NCBI GenBank assembly: GCA_023260735.1
Contig: JALQUL010000341.1
Span: forward strand, 1 to 18,780
From: Limnohabitans sp.
GTDB lineage: Bacteria; Pseudomonadota; Gammaproteobacteria; Burkholderiales; Burkholderiaceae_C
Reading direction: 5' to 3'
Length of the DNA stretch: 18,780 nucleotides
Shown here one piece after another: positions 6,513 through 14,694 of the stretch (its first letter is position 1; each line of letters opens with the position of its first letter). Under the pieces are notes generated by a model, which saw nothing but the letters and a program-made list of their open reading frames with translations, ran no database searches and was not told where the DNA came from. A program made the position numbers and the translations under genes.

Positions 6513-7787
6513 ATGGATTTTGATTATTCACCCAAAACAAAAGAGCTTCAAGCCCAACTCAATCAATTTATGGAGGATTATATTTATCCTGCTGAAGCCT
6601 TAGTTGAAAAAGAATTGCTTGAAAACACACAAAATAATAAGCGCTGGACGCCATTACAGACCATAGAGGCACTAAAAAAGAAAGCAAAAGAACAGGGCCT
6701 TTGGAATTTATTTTTACCCGTTGATTCGGCTGCTGCAGCAGGCGTCGAAGGAGCTGGTTTAACCAATCAAGAATATGCACCTCTAGCTGAAATTATGGGA
6801 AGAGTACCTTGGTCTAGTGAAGTGTTTAATTGCTCTGCTCCTGACACGGGCAATATGGAAACTATTGCGCGTTATGGTTCTGAAGAAAACCGTGAGCTTT
6901 GGTTAAAACCCTTATTAGCCGGAGAAATCAGATCTGCATTTGCCATGACTGAACCTGAAGTTGCCTCCAGTGATGCCACTAATATTTCTACTCGCATTGA
7001 ACGTGATGGCGATGACTATGTGATTAACGGACATAAGTGGTGGATTTCTGGAGCGGGTGACCCACGTTGTGCTATTTTTATAGTAATGGGAAAAACAGAT
7101 CCAGAAGCAGCTCGTCACTCACAACAAAGTATGATTTTAGTGCCGGCCAACACACCAGGTATTCGAATCGTAAGACCTCTTACAGTATTTGGTTATGACG
7201 ATGCACCTCATGGCCATGTTGAAATGTACTTTGAAAATGTCAGAGTACCAGCTTCCAATATTCTATTGGGCGAAGGTAGAGGTTTTGAAATTGCTCAAGG
7301 TCGCTTAGGTCCAGGACGTATTCATCATTGCATGCGATTAATTGGATTAGCAGAACGAGCCCTTGAACTCATGTGCAGACGCGCCAGCAGCCGAGTTGCT
7401 TTTGGTAAAGCGGTCTCTACCCAAACGGTTACCCAAGAGCGTATTGCTGAAGCTCGCTGTCAAATTGATATGGCACGTTTACTCACTTTAAAAGCTGCGT
7501 GGTTAATGGATACCGCTGGTAATAAAGTAGCAAAATCAGAAATTGCCATGATTAAAGTAGTGGCACCTAATATGGCCTGTCAGGTCATTGACTGGGCGAT
7601 TCAAGTGCATGGTGGTGGTGGTTTATGTGATGATTTCCCATTGGCAAGCGCTTATGCCAATGCCAGAACCCTTCGTTTTGCAGATGGTCCAGATGAAGTT
7701 CACCGTAATGCCATTGCTAAACTTGAATTGGGTAAATATAGCCCTAATAATCCTGCAGTAGAAATGCCAATTACCAGAGGTTGTTAA
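6513..7787 (+). CDS. acyl-CoA dehydrogenase, ACAD10/11 type (LvaC-like)
   Basis: This 424-aa FAD enzyme has the three ACAD regions in order. The N-terminal helical domain is about 1-135. The middle beta domain carries FAMTEPEVASSDATN and INGHKWWISGAGD, with the FAD-contacting WWISGAG. The C-terminal helical domain carries RVAFGKAVSTQTVTQERIAE, the flavin-binding HGGGGLCDDFPLA, and RFADGPDEVHRNAIAK, where the family's catalytic acid is expected (Asp in the ADGPDEVH form used by ACAD11-like enzymes). An AGGA lies about 10 bases before the ATG. It is co-directional with the kinase gene and 76 bp behind it, with no terminator in the gap, so the two should form one operon. In the LvaA/LvaC and ACAD11 scheme this protein removes the phosphate from a 4-phosphoacyl-CoA and helps convert it to a 3-hydroxyacyl-CoA. 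Ordinary acyl-CoA desaturation is the alternative. Confidence 0.94.
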   Translation: MDFDYSPKTKELQAQLNQFMEDYIYPAEALVEKELLENTQNNKRWTPLQTIEALKKKAKEQGLWNLFLPVDSAAAAGVEGAGLTNQEYAPLAEIMGRVPWSSEVFNCSAPDTGNMETIARYGSEENRELWLKPLLAGEIRSAFAMTEPEVASSDATNISTRIERDGDDYVINGHKWWISGAGDPRCAIFIVMGKTDPEAARHSQQSMILVPANTPGIRIVRPLTVFGYDDAPHGHVEMYFENVRVPASNILLGEGRGFEIAQGRLGPGRIHHCMRLIGLAERALELMCRRASSRVAFGKAVSTQTVTQERIAEARCQIDMARLLTLKAAWLMDTAGNKVAKSEIAMIKVVAPNMACQVIDWAIQVHGGGGLCDDFPLASAYANARTLRFADGPDEVHRNAIAKLELGKYSPNNPAVEMPITRGC

Positions 7788-7862
7788 AAGTCAAGTGAAC
7801 TTAGTAGTAAGCCTATTTTTAACAGCTTACTATGAGGTAAAAGTTGCAGATAAAATTGAGTC

Positions 7863-7898
7863 AAAAGCCAAGCAACATTTGTGCTTGGCTTTTTTATT
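7863..7898. terminator. bidirectional terminator between the acyl-CoA dehydrogenase and luxR-type genes
   Basis: AAAAGCCAAGCA (7863-7874) pairs with TGCTTGGCTTTT (7882-7893), a perfect 12-bp stem with a 7-nt loop. T-runs follow on both strands, longer on the plus strand. A second stem, TAGTAAGC/GCTTACTA (7805-7832), lies just after the acyl-CoA dehydrogenase stop and may add to 3'-end formation. Confidence 0.88.
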
Positions 7899-7924
7899 TT
7901 ATTTTCACGTAGCTGTGAGGTGCT

Positions 7925-8668
7925 TTAAATTTGATGAGTGACTTTATGTTGAGCCAATAAACCAAGAGACACACCCACTGCTATTGCTTGTGTACGATTT
8001 TTGACCTTGAGTTTTCTAATAAGATTATTAAGATGAAATACCACTGTGGCTTCAGAAAGAGTCATGATGCCAGCAATTTCCCAAGAGGTTTTACCACTTG
8101 CAGCCCAACCTAAACACTCTATTTCTCTTTTGCTTAGTTTGGGTACAGCCTCGGTCATAATGTGAGGTAACACTTTTTGCATTAGCATGTGACCCACACC
8201 CGCCACTACCCCATTTAACCATTTATGAAGAAGAGAGTCGGTTAATAAAGAAGTACTGACTGGTTTAGGACTATTAAAACTAATATAACCCTTCCACTGC
8301 GAACCAAAATTAATTGGAATGGCATAACCATTTTCAAAATTGAAGATTTCAGTGAGTGACCAAAATTGACTTTCTACTTGGGGTTGATGATCGTGAGTCC
8401 AGAGAAAAGCAAAAGGTTGGTCTTGGGACTTGTGCAAAATAGGATCTTCTTGGTGAAGATCATTTTGTAGATAAATTTGAGCCCATTGTGGATTAGACGA
8501 AAAGGCGTAAAACAAATCAGGAACCAAAGGCCGCTGACAGCTAAGCACCAAAGTAAAATCCTTACACTCTAAAATATGAGCGACAGGTAACAGCGCATCG
8601 GATAAATCATTAAGATTGACCGATGAAGCAATAATTGCAAGTAACTGATAATCCGCCTCGTATGGCAT
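7925..8668 (-). CDS. LuxR-family quorum-sensing regulator (solo)
   Basis: This 247-aa protein has an N-terminal autoinducer-binding domain (about 15-165) and a C-terminal GerE/LuxR helix-turn-helix (about 176-240, LSKREIECLGWAASGKTSWE onward). All six ligand-pocket residues conserved in TraR/LasR-type receptors can be aligned: Trp62, Tyr66, Asp75, Pro76, Trp90 and Gly114. The W-Y-D-P-W spacing is identical to TraR W57-Y61-D70-P71-W85. The HTH has the family's Glu182 and Gly192 and the FHLNNLIRKLKVKNRTQA block. No luxI-type synthase gene is in the window, so it is a solo or its synthase is elsewhere. It is convergent with the acyl-CoA dehydrogenase gene and shares its terminator. No Shine-Dalgarno is clear. 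A long AT-rich inverted repeat lies about 90 bp upstream. Confidence 0.93.
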   Translation of the reverse strand: MPYEADYQLLAIIASSVNLNDLSDALLPVAHILECKDFTLVLSCQRPLVPDLFYAFSSNPQWAQIYLQNDLHQEDPILHKSQDQPFAFLWTHDHQPQVESQFWSLTEIFNFENGYAIPINFGSQWKGYISFNSPKPVSTSLLTDSLLHKWLNGVVAGVGHMLMQKVLPHIMTEAVPKLSKREIECLGWAASGKTSWEIAGIMTLSEATVVFHLNNLIRKLKVKNRTQAIAVGVSLGLLAQHKVTHQI

Positions 8669-9166
8669 AGTTGTTGCTGTAAGTGAGTGCTTAAACTTAA
8701 ATGTTCTTGCTAAATTAAAATTTGGGTGGTAAAGCCCAAGCTGAAATTGATTATAAAACTTATTATGGGTTAAATTATAAGTTTTAATTTTGCTGCGTGG
8801 TCGAATTACTAATAAATAATTGAAAGAAATATCGTGACAGAAGTTGCATTTTACAAATTAACTGTCAAAATTCGTAGAATAAAGTAGTATTTTTAAAAAA
8901 CTGACTAAACGCAATTCACTTTTTAAAGAGTTTTTAAAAATTCATTTATTAAAATATATAGCTACTTTTTTACGTAATATTCAATTATTAAAAAATTGTA
9001 GGCAATAGGGTACTCATAAAAATCAAAAGGCTTTTTACACGACACTTATCGTAAACCATGAAACCAAACGCATGGTAGTTGAAAAAGAAAATAAAGCGGA
9101 TAAAGCCGATAACGATTCACCAAAAATGATGAAGAAAAAATGGGAAGTGAGTAGTGCAAGAGAATT
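8669..9166. other. AT-rich gene-less stretch between the luxR-type gene and the tRNA genes
   Basis: I see no gene in these ~500 bases. The luxR-proximal part has a hairpin TTGGG/CCCAA (about 8722-8740) and an inverted repeat TAAAACTTAT/ATAAGTTTTA (8754-8786, 10-bp arms). The rest, to about 9060, is very AT-rich with no frame of note. The part next to the tRNA-Arg gene has no convincing GC-rich terminator, only an AAAAAA run at 9135-9140 that would be T on the tRNA transcript. Confidence 0.5.
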
Positions 9167-9243
<77 letters not shown>

Positions 9244-9295
9244 AAAATAGACTTGTTGGATGCTGTTTTAACGATAAGGATCATTAAAAAATTGA

Positions 9296-9372
9296 TGGTC
9301 GGAGTACAAGGATTCGAACCTTGGACCCCCTGGTCCCAAACCAGGTGCGCTACCAGACTGCGCCACACTCCG
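9296..9372 (-). tRNA. tRNA-Pro (anticodon TGG)
   Basis: The minus strand folds into a full cloverleaf. The acceptor CGGAGTG/TACTCCG has one G-T pair, the D arm is GCGC/GCGC, the anticodon arm is CCTGG-TTTGGGA-CCAGG with anticodon TGG, and the T arm is CAAGG-TTCGAAT-CCTTG. The discriminator is A and CCA is encoded. It is the first tRNA of a two-gene unit with tRNA-Arg. Confidence 0.98.
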
Positions 9373-9382
9373 AACTGTTTAT

Positions 9383-9388
9383 ATTATA
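9383..9388 (-). promoter_or_regulatory. -10 element of the tRNA-Pro/tRNA-Arg promoter
   Basis: A perfect TATAAT on the minus strand lies 10 bp upstream of the tRNA-Pro 5' end, so the leader would be only a few bases. The -35 position 17 bp upstream is TTAAAT, a poor match. The placement supports it as the tRNA promoter. Confidence 0.6.
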
Positions 9389-9651
9389 CACTTAAAATGT
9401 ATTGTATTTAAAAAATTTGTTATTTTTTAAACACTTGTAAGAAAGAGATAAACCAACTCACTTACTCGAGAAATAAATTATAGCACGACTTTTTTGTGAA
9501 ATTTTTGAAATCAAAAAAATTTCATCAATTTAGCATTCAAACCGTCCGAGTCATCTATTTGACTTAGCCCTATTATATAACAGTAATTTAATTGATTGAC
9601 AAAAGTAGCTCAATCGTTCTCAATTAGAGTCCTTTTAGTTTTTTAAACGAT

Positions 9652-10560
9652 ATGATGAGTCACAACACACCTGTACTGAGCGGAATTCGAATTCTTAGTT
9701 TAGCCCTTAATTTACCTGGCCCTGCAGCCCTTATGCGTTGTCAACAAATGGGGGCTGAATGTGTCAAATTAGAGCCACCAGCCAATTTACCACATAATAG
9801 CTCGGGGGATCCAATGGGCAGTTATCAGCCTAATGCCTACCAGACCATGCACCAAGGGGTTCGTCTAGTGGTAGCAGACCTGAAATCTACTGACGGCCAA
9901 AACATCCTCCATCAAGAGCTATCGCAAAGTCATATCCTAATAACCTCCTTTAGACCTTCTGCGATGCGTAAATTAGGCCTTGATTGGGAAACTTTGCATC
10001 AACGTTATCCCCATCTCAATCAAATCGCTATAGTTGGCTCTCCTGGTGCTAGAGCCGAAGAACCGGGCCATGATTTAACCTATATGGCGGAAAATGATTT
10101 AATCACTGGACTGAATTTGCCACCCTCTTTATATGCTGATATGGCGGGATCCTTACTCACTACGGAAGCGGTTTTACAACTATTATTGGCTCAACAAAAA
10201 AATAGCTCGGCAGGCGAAGTAGCGGCGGGTCAATACAAAGAAATTGCTCTTTCAGATGCTGCTGCCTATTTAGCACTACCAAGGCATTGGGGTTTAACCA
10301 CCCCTGGCGAAGCAGTAGGCGGTGGTCATGCAGGTTACAATGTATATGCTTGTTTAGATGGGCGGGTGGCAATTGCAGCTCTAGAACCTCATTTTGCCCT
10401 GCGCCTTTTACAAGCGGCTGGGCAAGAGCCATCTGCAATTGCACAGATAATGCAATCTTCTATGCATGAAACTATTGCAAAATGGGTTGCACTTCATAGT
10501 TGTAGCCAACTAGAAAACATTGCCCATACCCTTGATATTCCGCTTCATACCCTCAAATAA
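9652..10560 (+). CDS. CaiB/BaiF family protein, alpha-methylacyl-CoA racemase-like (short)
   Basis: This 302-aa protein opens with the family's GIRILSLALNLPGPAALMRC and GAECVKLEPP nucleotide/CoA-fold segments, then GLDWETLHQRYPHL. The racemase catalytic residues can be aligned to alpha-methylacyl-CoA racemase: His140 in the GHDLTY motif, Asp163 in YADMAG and Glu245 in ALEPHF. That favours epimerisation of 2-methylacyl-CoA over CoA transfer, which would use a lone Asp. It is about 60 residues shorter than the usual ~360, losing mainly C-terminal sequence after the Glu loop, yet it ends in a normal stop followed by a terminator. The start is ATG 9652 or the adjacent ATG 9655; neither has a clear Shine-Dalgarno. 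A role in branched acyl-CoA breakdown would suit the beta-oxidation genes upstream, but tRNA genes lie between. Confidence 0.88.
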   Translation: MMSHNTPVLSGIRILSLALNLPGPAALMRCQQMGAECVKLEPPANLPHNSSGDPMGSYQPNAYQTMHQGVRLVVADLKSTDGQNILHQELSQSHILITSFRPSAMRKLGLDWETLHQRYPHLNQIAIVGSPGARAEEPGHDLTYMAENDLITGLNLPPSLYADMAGSLLTTEAVLQLLLAQQKNSSAGEVAAGQYKEIALSDAAAYLALPRHWGLTTPGEAVGGGHAGYNVYACLDGRVAIAALEPHFALRLLQAAGQEPSAIAQIMQSSMHETIAKWVALHSCSQLENIAHTLDIPLHTLK

Positions 10561-10574
10561 AGAAGCTGCTTTAT

Positions 10575-10598
10575 GAACCCTCTCATAGGGTTCTTTTT
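10575..10598 (+). terminator. terminator between the CaiB/BaiF gene and gshA
   Basis: GAACCCT (10575-10581) pairs with AGGGTTC (10587-10593) around a 5-nt loop, followed by TTTTT. Only 30 bp then remain before the gshA start, so gshA has no obvious room for its own promoter downstream of this hairpin and may depend on read-through or a promoter within the preceding gene. Confidence 0.82.
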
Positions 10599-10627
10599 AT
10601 TTACAGACATTTTTACCGTAATTTTTT

Positions 10628-12148
10628 ATGACATCTTTGAACCAACGCATCAATGCTATTAGCTCCACCACAATAAAAAAGATGTCTCGTGGAATAGAAA
10701 AAGAAAGTTTACGTGTTTTAGATAACGGAACCTTGGCTTTAAGTCCCCATCCAGTTACTTTAGGCTCTGCTCTTACCCACCCGCATATTACGACTGACTA
10801 CAGCGAGTCTCAACTGGAACTCATTACAGGTGTCCACGGTAGTGTAGAGTCATGTTTAGCTCAATTGCATCAATTACACCAAGTTTGTTTTAATGGCCTA
10901 TCGGATGAAAAAATGTGGGTCTCTAGCATGCCCTGTCAATTACCCACCGACGAAACCATTCCCTTAGCGAGGTATGGCACTTCCAATGTGGCAAGAGCTA
11001 AAAGTGTTTATCGTATGGGATTGGGCCACCGCTATGGCAGAAGAATGCAAACAATTTCTGGCATTCACTACAACTGGTCACTGGAGGGCTTAAATACTCA
11101 AGATTATTTTGCCATTATTAGAAATTTTAGACGACAATTTTTTGTTTTGCTTTATTTATTTGGCGCTTCACCTGCTGTATCTAAATGTTTTGTTCAAGGG
11201 CGTAATCATGGTTTACAAACTCTAAGTGAAGACACTTTATATTTGCCTTTTGCTACATCCTTACGGATGGGTAAATTGGGTTATCAAAGTGAAGCTCAGG
11301 CCTCTATTGCCGCTAGCTTTAACCACCTCGAAGCGTATGCAGCATCACTTGAAAAAGCACTTACCCAAGTTTACCCACAATATGAAAAAATTGGCATTCA
11401 AAACTTAGGCGGTGAATACAATCAACTTGCCACCAGCCTTTTACAAATCGAAAATGAATACTACGGTAGTATTCGACCAAAACGTACTATTCGCTCGGGT
11501 GAGCGTCCTTTACACGCCCTGCGTGAACGAGGAGTTGAGTACATAGAAGTACGTTGCCTTGATTTAGACCCCTTTATTAAAGTAGGCATCGATGAACACA
11601 CCAGCCGTTTTGTGGATATGTTTTTATTGTTATGCCATTTACAAGATAGCCCACCCGATAGCCCAGAAGAAATCGCTGAGCTTGCTCAAAACCAACACTT
11701 GGTGGCTAGTCGCGGCCGAGAACCTGGCTTGCAACTTTCCAAAAATGGTCTTGCTATCGAGTTAAGCACTTGGGTTTTAGAAATTTTAAACGACTGCCAA
11801 GACATTGCACAAAATCTAGATCAAGGTCTAGACAATAGCCCTTACCAAAGCACTTTAGCTGCTTTAAAAGAATTAGCCCTACACCCCGATCAGCTTCCCT
11901 CTGCACGCGTCTTAGCAAGCATTCAAAATAGTTTTAATGGTTCATTTAATGCTTTTACGCTCGCACAGTCGCAAACCACTCACCGTTATTTTAAAGAACA
12001 AACTTTAGATCAAACTTTAGCTCGCGAATTTTCACAAATGGCAGAGCAATCTTTGCAAGATCAAAAATCGATTGAAAAATCAGACATCATTGATTTTGAG
12101 CAATACCGAGTCATTTATACCGACCCTAAAAATTTACAAATTGAATAA
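10628..12148 (+). CDS. gshA: glutamate-cysteine ligase
   Basis: GshA joins glutamate and cysteine with ATP, the first step of glutathione synthesis, in the cytoplasm. The 506-aa length fits the proteobacterial type 1 enzyme (E. coli 518). Visible family blocks are RGIEKESLRV (21-30, metal-binding Glu24/Glu26), TDYSESQLELITG (56-68, with Glu60 and Glu64), GIHYNWSLE, the FGASPAVSKCF segment, GGEYNQLATSLLQIENEYYG and the RGVEYIEVRCLDLDPF strand near 310. ATG 10628 gives the expected N-terminus; the upstream bases are T-rich without a Shine-Dalgarno. It follows the CaiB/BaiF gene by 67 bp with a terminator between. A glutathione S-transferase gene is also in the window, but 9 kb away. Confidence 0.97.
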   Translation: MTSLNQRINAISSTTIKKMSRGIEKESLRVLDNGTLALSPHPVTLGSALTHPHITTDYSESQLELITGVHGSVESCLAQLHQLHQVCFNGLSDEKMWVSSMPCQLPTDETIPLARYGTSNVARAKSVYRMGLGHRYGRRMQTISGIHYNWSLEGLNTQDYFAIIRNFRRQFFVLLYLFGASPAVSKCFVQGRNHGLQTLSEDTLYLPFATSLRMGKLGYQSEAQASIAASFNHLEAYAASLEKALTQVYPQYEKIGIQNLGGEYNQLATSLLQIENEYYGSIRPKRTIRSGERPLHALRERGVEYIEVRCLDLDPFIKVGIDEHTSRFVDMFLLLCHLQDSPPDSPEEIAELAQNQHLVASRGREPGLQLSKNGLAIELSTWVLEILNDCQDIAQNLDQGLDNSPYQSTLAALKELALHPDQLPSARVLASIQNSFNGSFNAFTLAQSQTTHRYFKEQTLDQTLAREFSQMAEQSLQDQKSIEKSDIIDFEQYRVIYTDPKNLQIE

Positions 12149-12150
12149 TA

Positions 12151-12185
12151 AAAAAGGCTAAGCAACTGATCGCTTAGCCTTTTTT
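12151..12185. terminator. terminator after gshA, usable from both sides
   Basis: AAAAAGGCTAAGC (12151-12163) pairs with GCTTAGCCTTTTT (12172-12184), a 13-bp perfect stem with an 8-nt loop, with a T-run on the plus strand and the matching A-run on the other side. It lies just past the gshA stop and 86 bp beyond the stop of the convergent radical SAM gene. Confidence 0.9.
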
Positions 12186-12270
12186 GTAGTGCGGTTGAGG
12201 AAGTTATTGTTAGGCAAGCAGCGACAAAAATTTGAGTTGCAGCCTATTTAGCAAAAATGTAAAAATAACT

Positions 12271-14694
12271 TTAACCTCTTTTTTTGCTTGTATAAAGCGT
12301 GCCCGAACCATTGCCGTTGCCATTGCCAACATTAGGCTTGTTTGCTCTACTTGCAACTCGATTGGCTGTTGGTTTCACTTGGGTTTTAGTTGACACTTTA
12401 GCCGCTACCGCACTACCCGTTACCCTTGGTGGTAATCCAGTATGCTGAGTTAAGATTTGACCTGCTACTGGTTTCTTGAACAACTTGCCTGCACTAGCTC
12501 CCGATACAGGCGTAGAGTTAGCACGTCTTGCCGAAGTATAACTTCCGTCGGTAAGCGGCTGAAAGCGAGGAATTAAATGTTGTTTACCATTACCGATTAA
12601 ATCGGCACGACCCATGGTTTTTAATGCCTCACGTAATAAGGGCCAGTTATTAGGATCGTGATAGCGTAAAAACGCTTTGTGCAAACGACGGCGTTTGTCG
12701 CCACGAACAATATCAACCGTTTCAGAATCTCTGCCCACCTTACGCAATGGGTTTTTACCTGTGTGATACATGGCAGTCGCACTAGCCATTGGCGAAGGAT
12801 AAAAACTTTGTACTTGATCGGCTTTAAAACCATTCTTTTTAAGCCAGACCGCTAGGTTGAGCATGTCCTCATCGGAGGTACCAGGATGAGCGGCAATAAA
12901 ATAAGGAATTAAATATTGTTGTTTACCAACCTCTTTACTGAACTTTTCAAACATTGATTTGAAACGATCATACGTGCCTATACCAGGCTTCATCATTTTA
13001 GACAAAGGGCCAGTTTCGGTGTGCTCGGGGGCAATTTTTAAATAACCTCCCACATGATGCTGTACCAACTCTTTGACATATTCGGGGGACTCCACAGCCA
13101 AGTCATATCGCATGCCAGAACCAATTAAAATTTTCTTAATTCCGGGCAAGCTACGCGCTCTTCTGTAAAGTTTAATTAAAGAGGAGTGGTCGGTATTTAA
13201 ATTAGGGCAAATGCCAGGATAAACACAACTAGGCTTACGACAAGCTGCTTCAATTTCTGGGGTTTTACAGCCAATTCGGTACATATTGGCGGTGGGTCCG
13301 CCTAAATCAGAAATAGTACCGGTAAAGCCTTTAACGCTATCTCGTATAGCTTCTACTTCTTTAATAATAGAATCTTCGGAGCGACTTTGAATGACACGTC
13401 CTTCATGTTCGGTAATCGAACAAAAAGTGCAGCCACCAAAACAGCCACGCATAATATTGACGCTAAAACGGATCATCTCCCATGCGGGAATTTTTGTGGC
13501 GTGATCAAAACTGCCGTTACTATCAGCATAAGCGGGATGAGGGCTTCGGGCATAAGGTAAATCAAAAACCAAGTCCATTTCGGGGGTGGTTAATGGCACT
13601 GGAGGCGGAGTAATCCAGACATCACGACCGGCAGGGCCAGAGCCATGGGCTTGCACTAAAGCACGAGCATTACCAGGGTTGGTTTCGAGGTGTAAAACCC
13701 GATTAGCATGGGCGTATAAAACTGGGTCACTACGCACTTGTTCAAAGCTTGGCAGGCGTATCACGGTGTTTTCTCGCTTCACGCCTTGATCTTTTAAACT
13801 AGCTTTGATGGGCGGCATAAACACTAAAGTTTGCTCTTGAGCCAATGGTGTTTTATTAGGTGCAGCGTCACAACCTTTTGCATCATCGGTACTTTGTTCA
13901 TTGATGATTTGATAAGGATTAATATGCTCATCTACACGTCCAGGTCTATCGACTTCAGTGGAGTCAATTTCAAACCAATTTTTATTATCCATGGAAGTAC
14001 GGCGTACAAAAGCCGTACCACGTACATCGGTGATTTGTTCAATTGGCTCTTTAGCTGCCAATCTATGGGCAATTTCTACAATAGCTCTTTCGGCATTACC
14101 ATAAAGTACTAAATCACTTTTAGCATCTAGTACGATGGATTTACGAACTTTATCTTGCCAATAATCGTAATGTGCAATGCGCCTAAGCGACGCTTCAATG
14201 CCGCCCAAAATAATAGGCACATCTTTGTAAGCTTCGCGGCAACGTTGGCTATAAACTAAACACGCTCTATCGGGGCGTTTACCACCCACATCGCCAGGTG
14301 TGTAGGCATCGTCACTACGAATTTTTCGGTCGGCGGTATAGCGGTTAATCATGGAGTCCATGTTACCAGCCGTGACGCCAAAAAACAAATTGGGTTTGCC
14401 CAATACTTTAAATGGGTCGGCACTTTGCCAATCGGGCTGCGCAATAATGCCTACTCTAAAACCTTGATTTTCGAGGAGGCGGCCAATTACCGCCATACCA
14501 AAACTGGGGTGGTCAACATAAGCATCACCAGTGACCAAAATCACGTCGCAGCTATCCCAGCCCAATTGAGTCATTTCCTCTCGACTCATGGGTAAAAATT
14601 TGGAGGTACCAAAACGACTCGCCCAATACTTACGGTAACTGGAAATAGGTTTGGCTAACCTTGGAAACAAAGAAACATCAGAATATTGAGACAT
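12271..14694 (-). CDS. ygiQ: YgiQ-family radical SAM protein
   Basis: This 807-aa protein has the characteristic long N-terminal domain of the YgiQ family: DVILVTGDAYVDHPSFG at 50-66, FFGVTAGNMDSMINRY at 104-119, and PIILGGIEASLRRIAHYDYW at 160-179. The radical SAM core follows, with the 4Fe-4S binding triad Cys418-x3-Cys422-x2-Cys425 (RGCFGGCTFCSI). A conserved Cys-containing segment (KPSCVYPGICPNL) and the C-terminal YgiQ block ending near GRADLIGNGKQHLIP come next. The last ~80 residues are a low-complexity Ser/Ala/Lys/Thr-rich tail ending with Gly-Asn repeats, probably disordered. Length and motifs match bacterial YgiQ; its reaction is not established to my knowledge. The start at 14694 gives the usual MSQYSDVSLF-type N-terminus. 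It stands alone, with no co-directional neighbour closer than 1.7 kb. Confidence 0.94.
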   Translation of the reverse strand: MSQYSDVSLFPRLAKPISSYRKYWASRFGTSKFLPMSREEMTQLGWDSCDVILVTGDAYVDHPSFGMAVIGRLLENQGFRVGIIAQPDWQSADPFKVLGKPNLFFGVTAGNMDSMINRYTADRKIRSDDAYTPGDVGGKRPDRACLVYSQRCREAYKDVPIILGGIEASLRRIAHYDYWQDKVRKSIVLDAKSDLVLYGNAERAIVEIAHRLAAKEPIEQITDVRGTAFVRRTSMDNKNWFEIDSTEVDRPGRVDEHINPYQIINEQSTDDAKGCDAAPNKTPLAQEQTLVFMPPIKASLKDQGVKRENTVIRLPSFEQVRSDPVLYAHANRVLHLETNPGNARALVQAHGSGPAGRDVWITPPPVPLTTPEMDLVFDLPYARSPHPAYADSNGSFDHATKIPAWEMIRFSVNIMRGCFGGCTFCSITEHEGRVIQSRSEDSIIKEVEAIRDSVKGFTGTISDLGGPTANMYRIGCKTPEIEAACRKPSCVYPGICPNLNTDHSSLIKLYRRARSLPGIKKILIGSGMRYDLAVESPEYVKELVQHHVGGYLKIAPEHTETGPLSKMMKPGIGTYDRFKSMFEKFSKEVGKQQYLIPYFIAAHPGTSDEDMLNLAVWLKKNGFKADQVQSFYPSPMASATAMYHTGKNPLRKVGRDSETVDIVRGDKRRRLHKAFLRYHDPNNWPLLREALKTMGRADLIGNGKQHLIPRFQPLTDGSYTSARRANSTPVSGASAGKLFKKPVAGQILTQHTGLPPRVTGSAVAAKVSTKTQVKPTANRVASRANKPNVGNGNGNGSGTLYTSKKRG

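Noticed and set aside
9497..9524. TGAAATTTTT/AAAAATTTCA inverted repeat before the CaiB/BaiF gene as a terminator or operator
   Set aside because: The arms are almost all A/T in an AT-rich region, with no GC core, so it carries little information.
12621..14112. Small ORFs on both strands within the radical SAM gene
   Set aside because: They are shadows of an 807-codon gene with clear motifs in its own frame.
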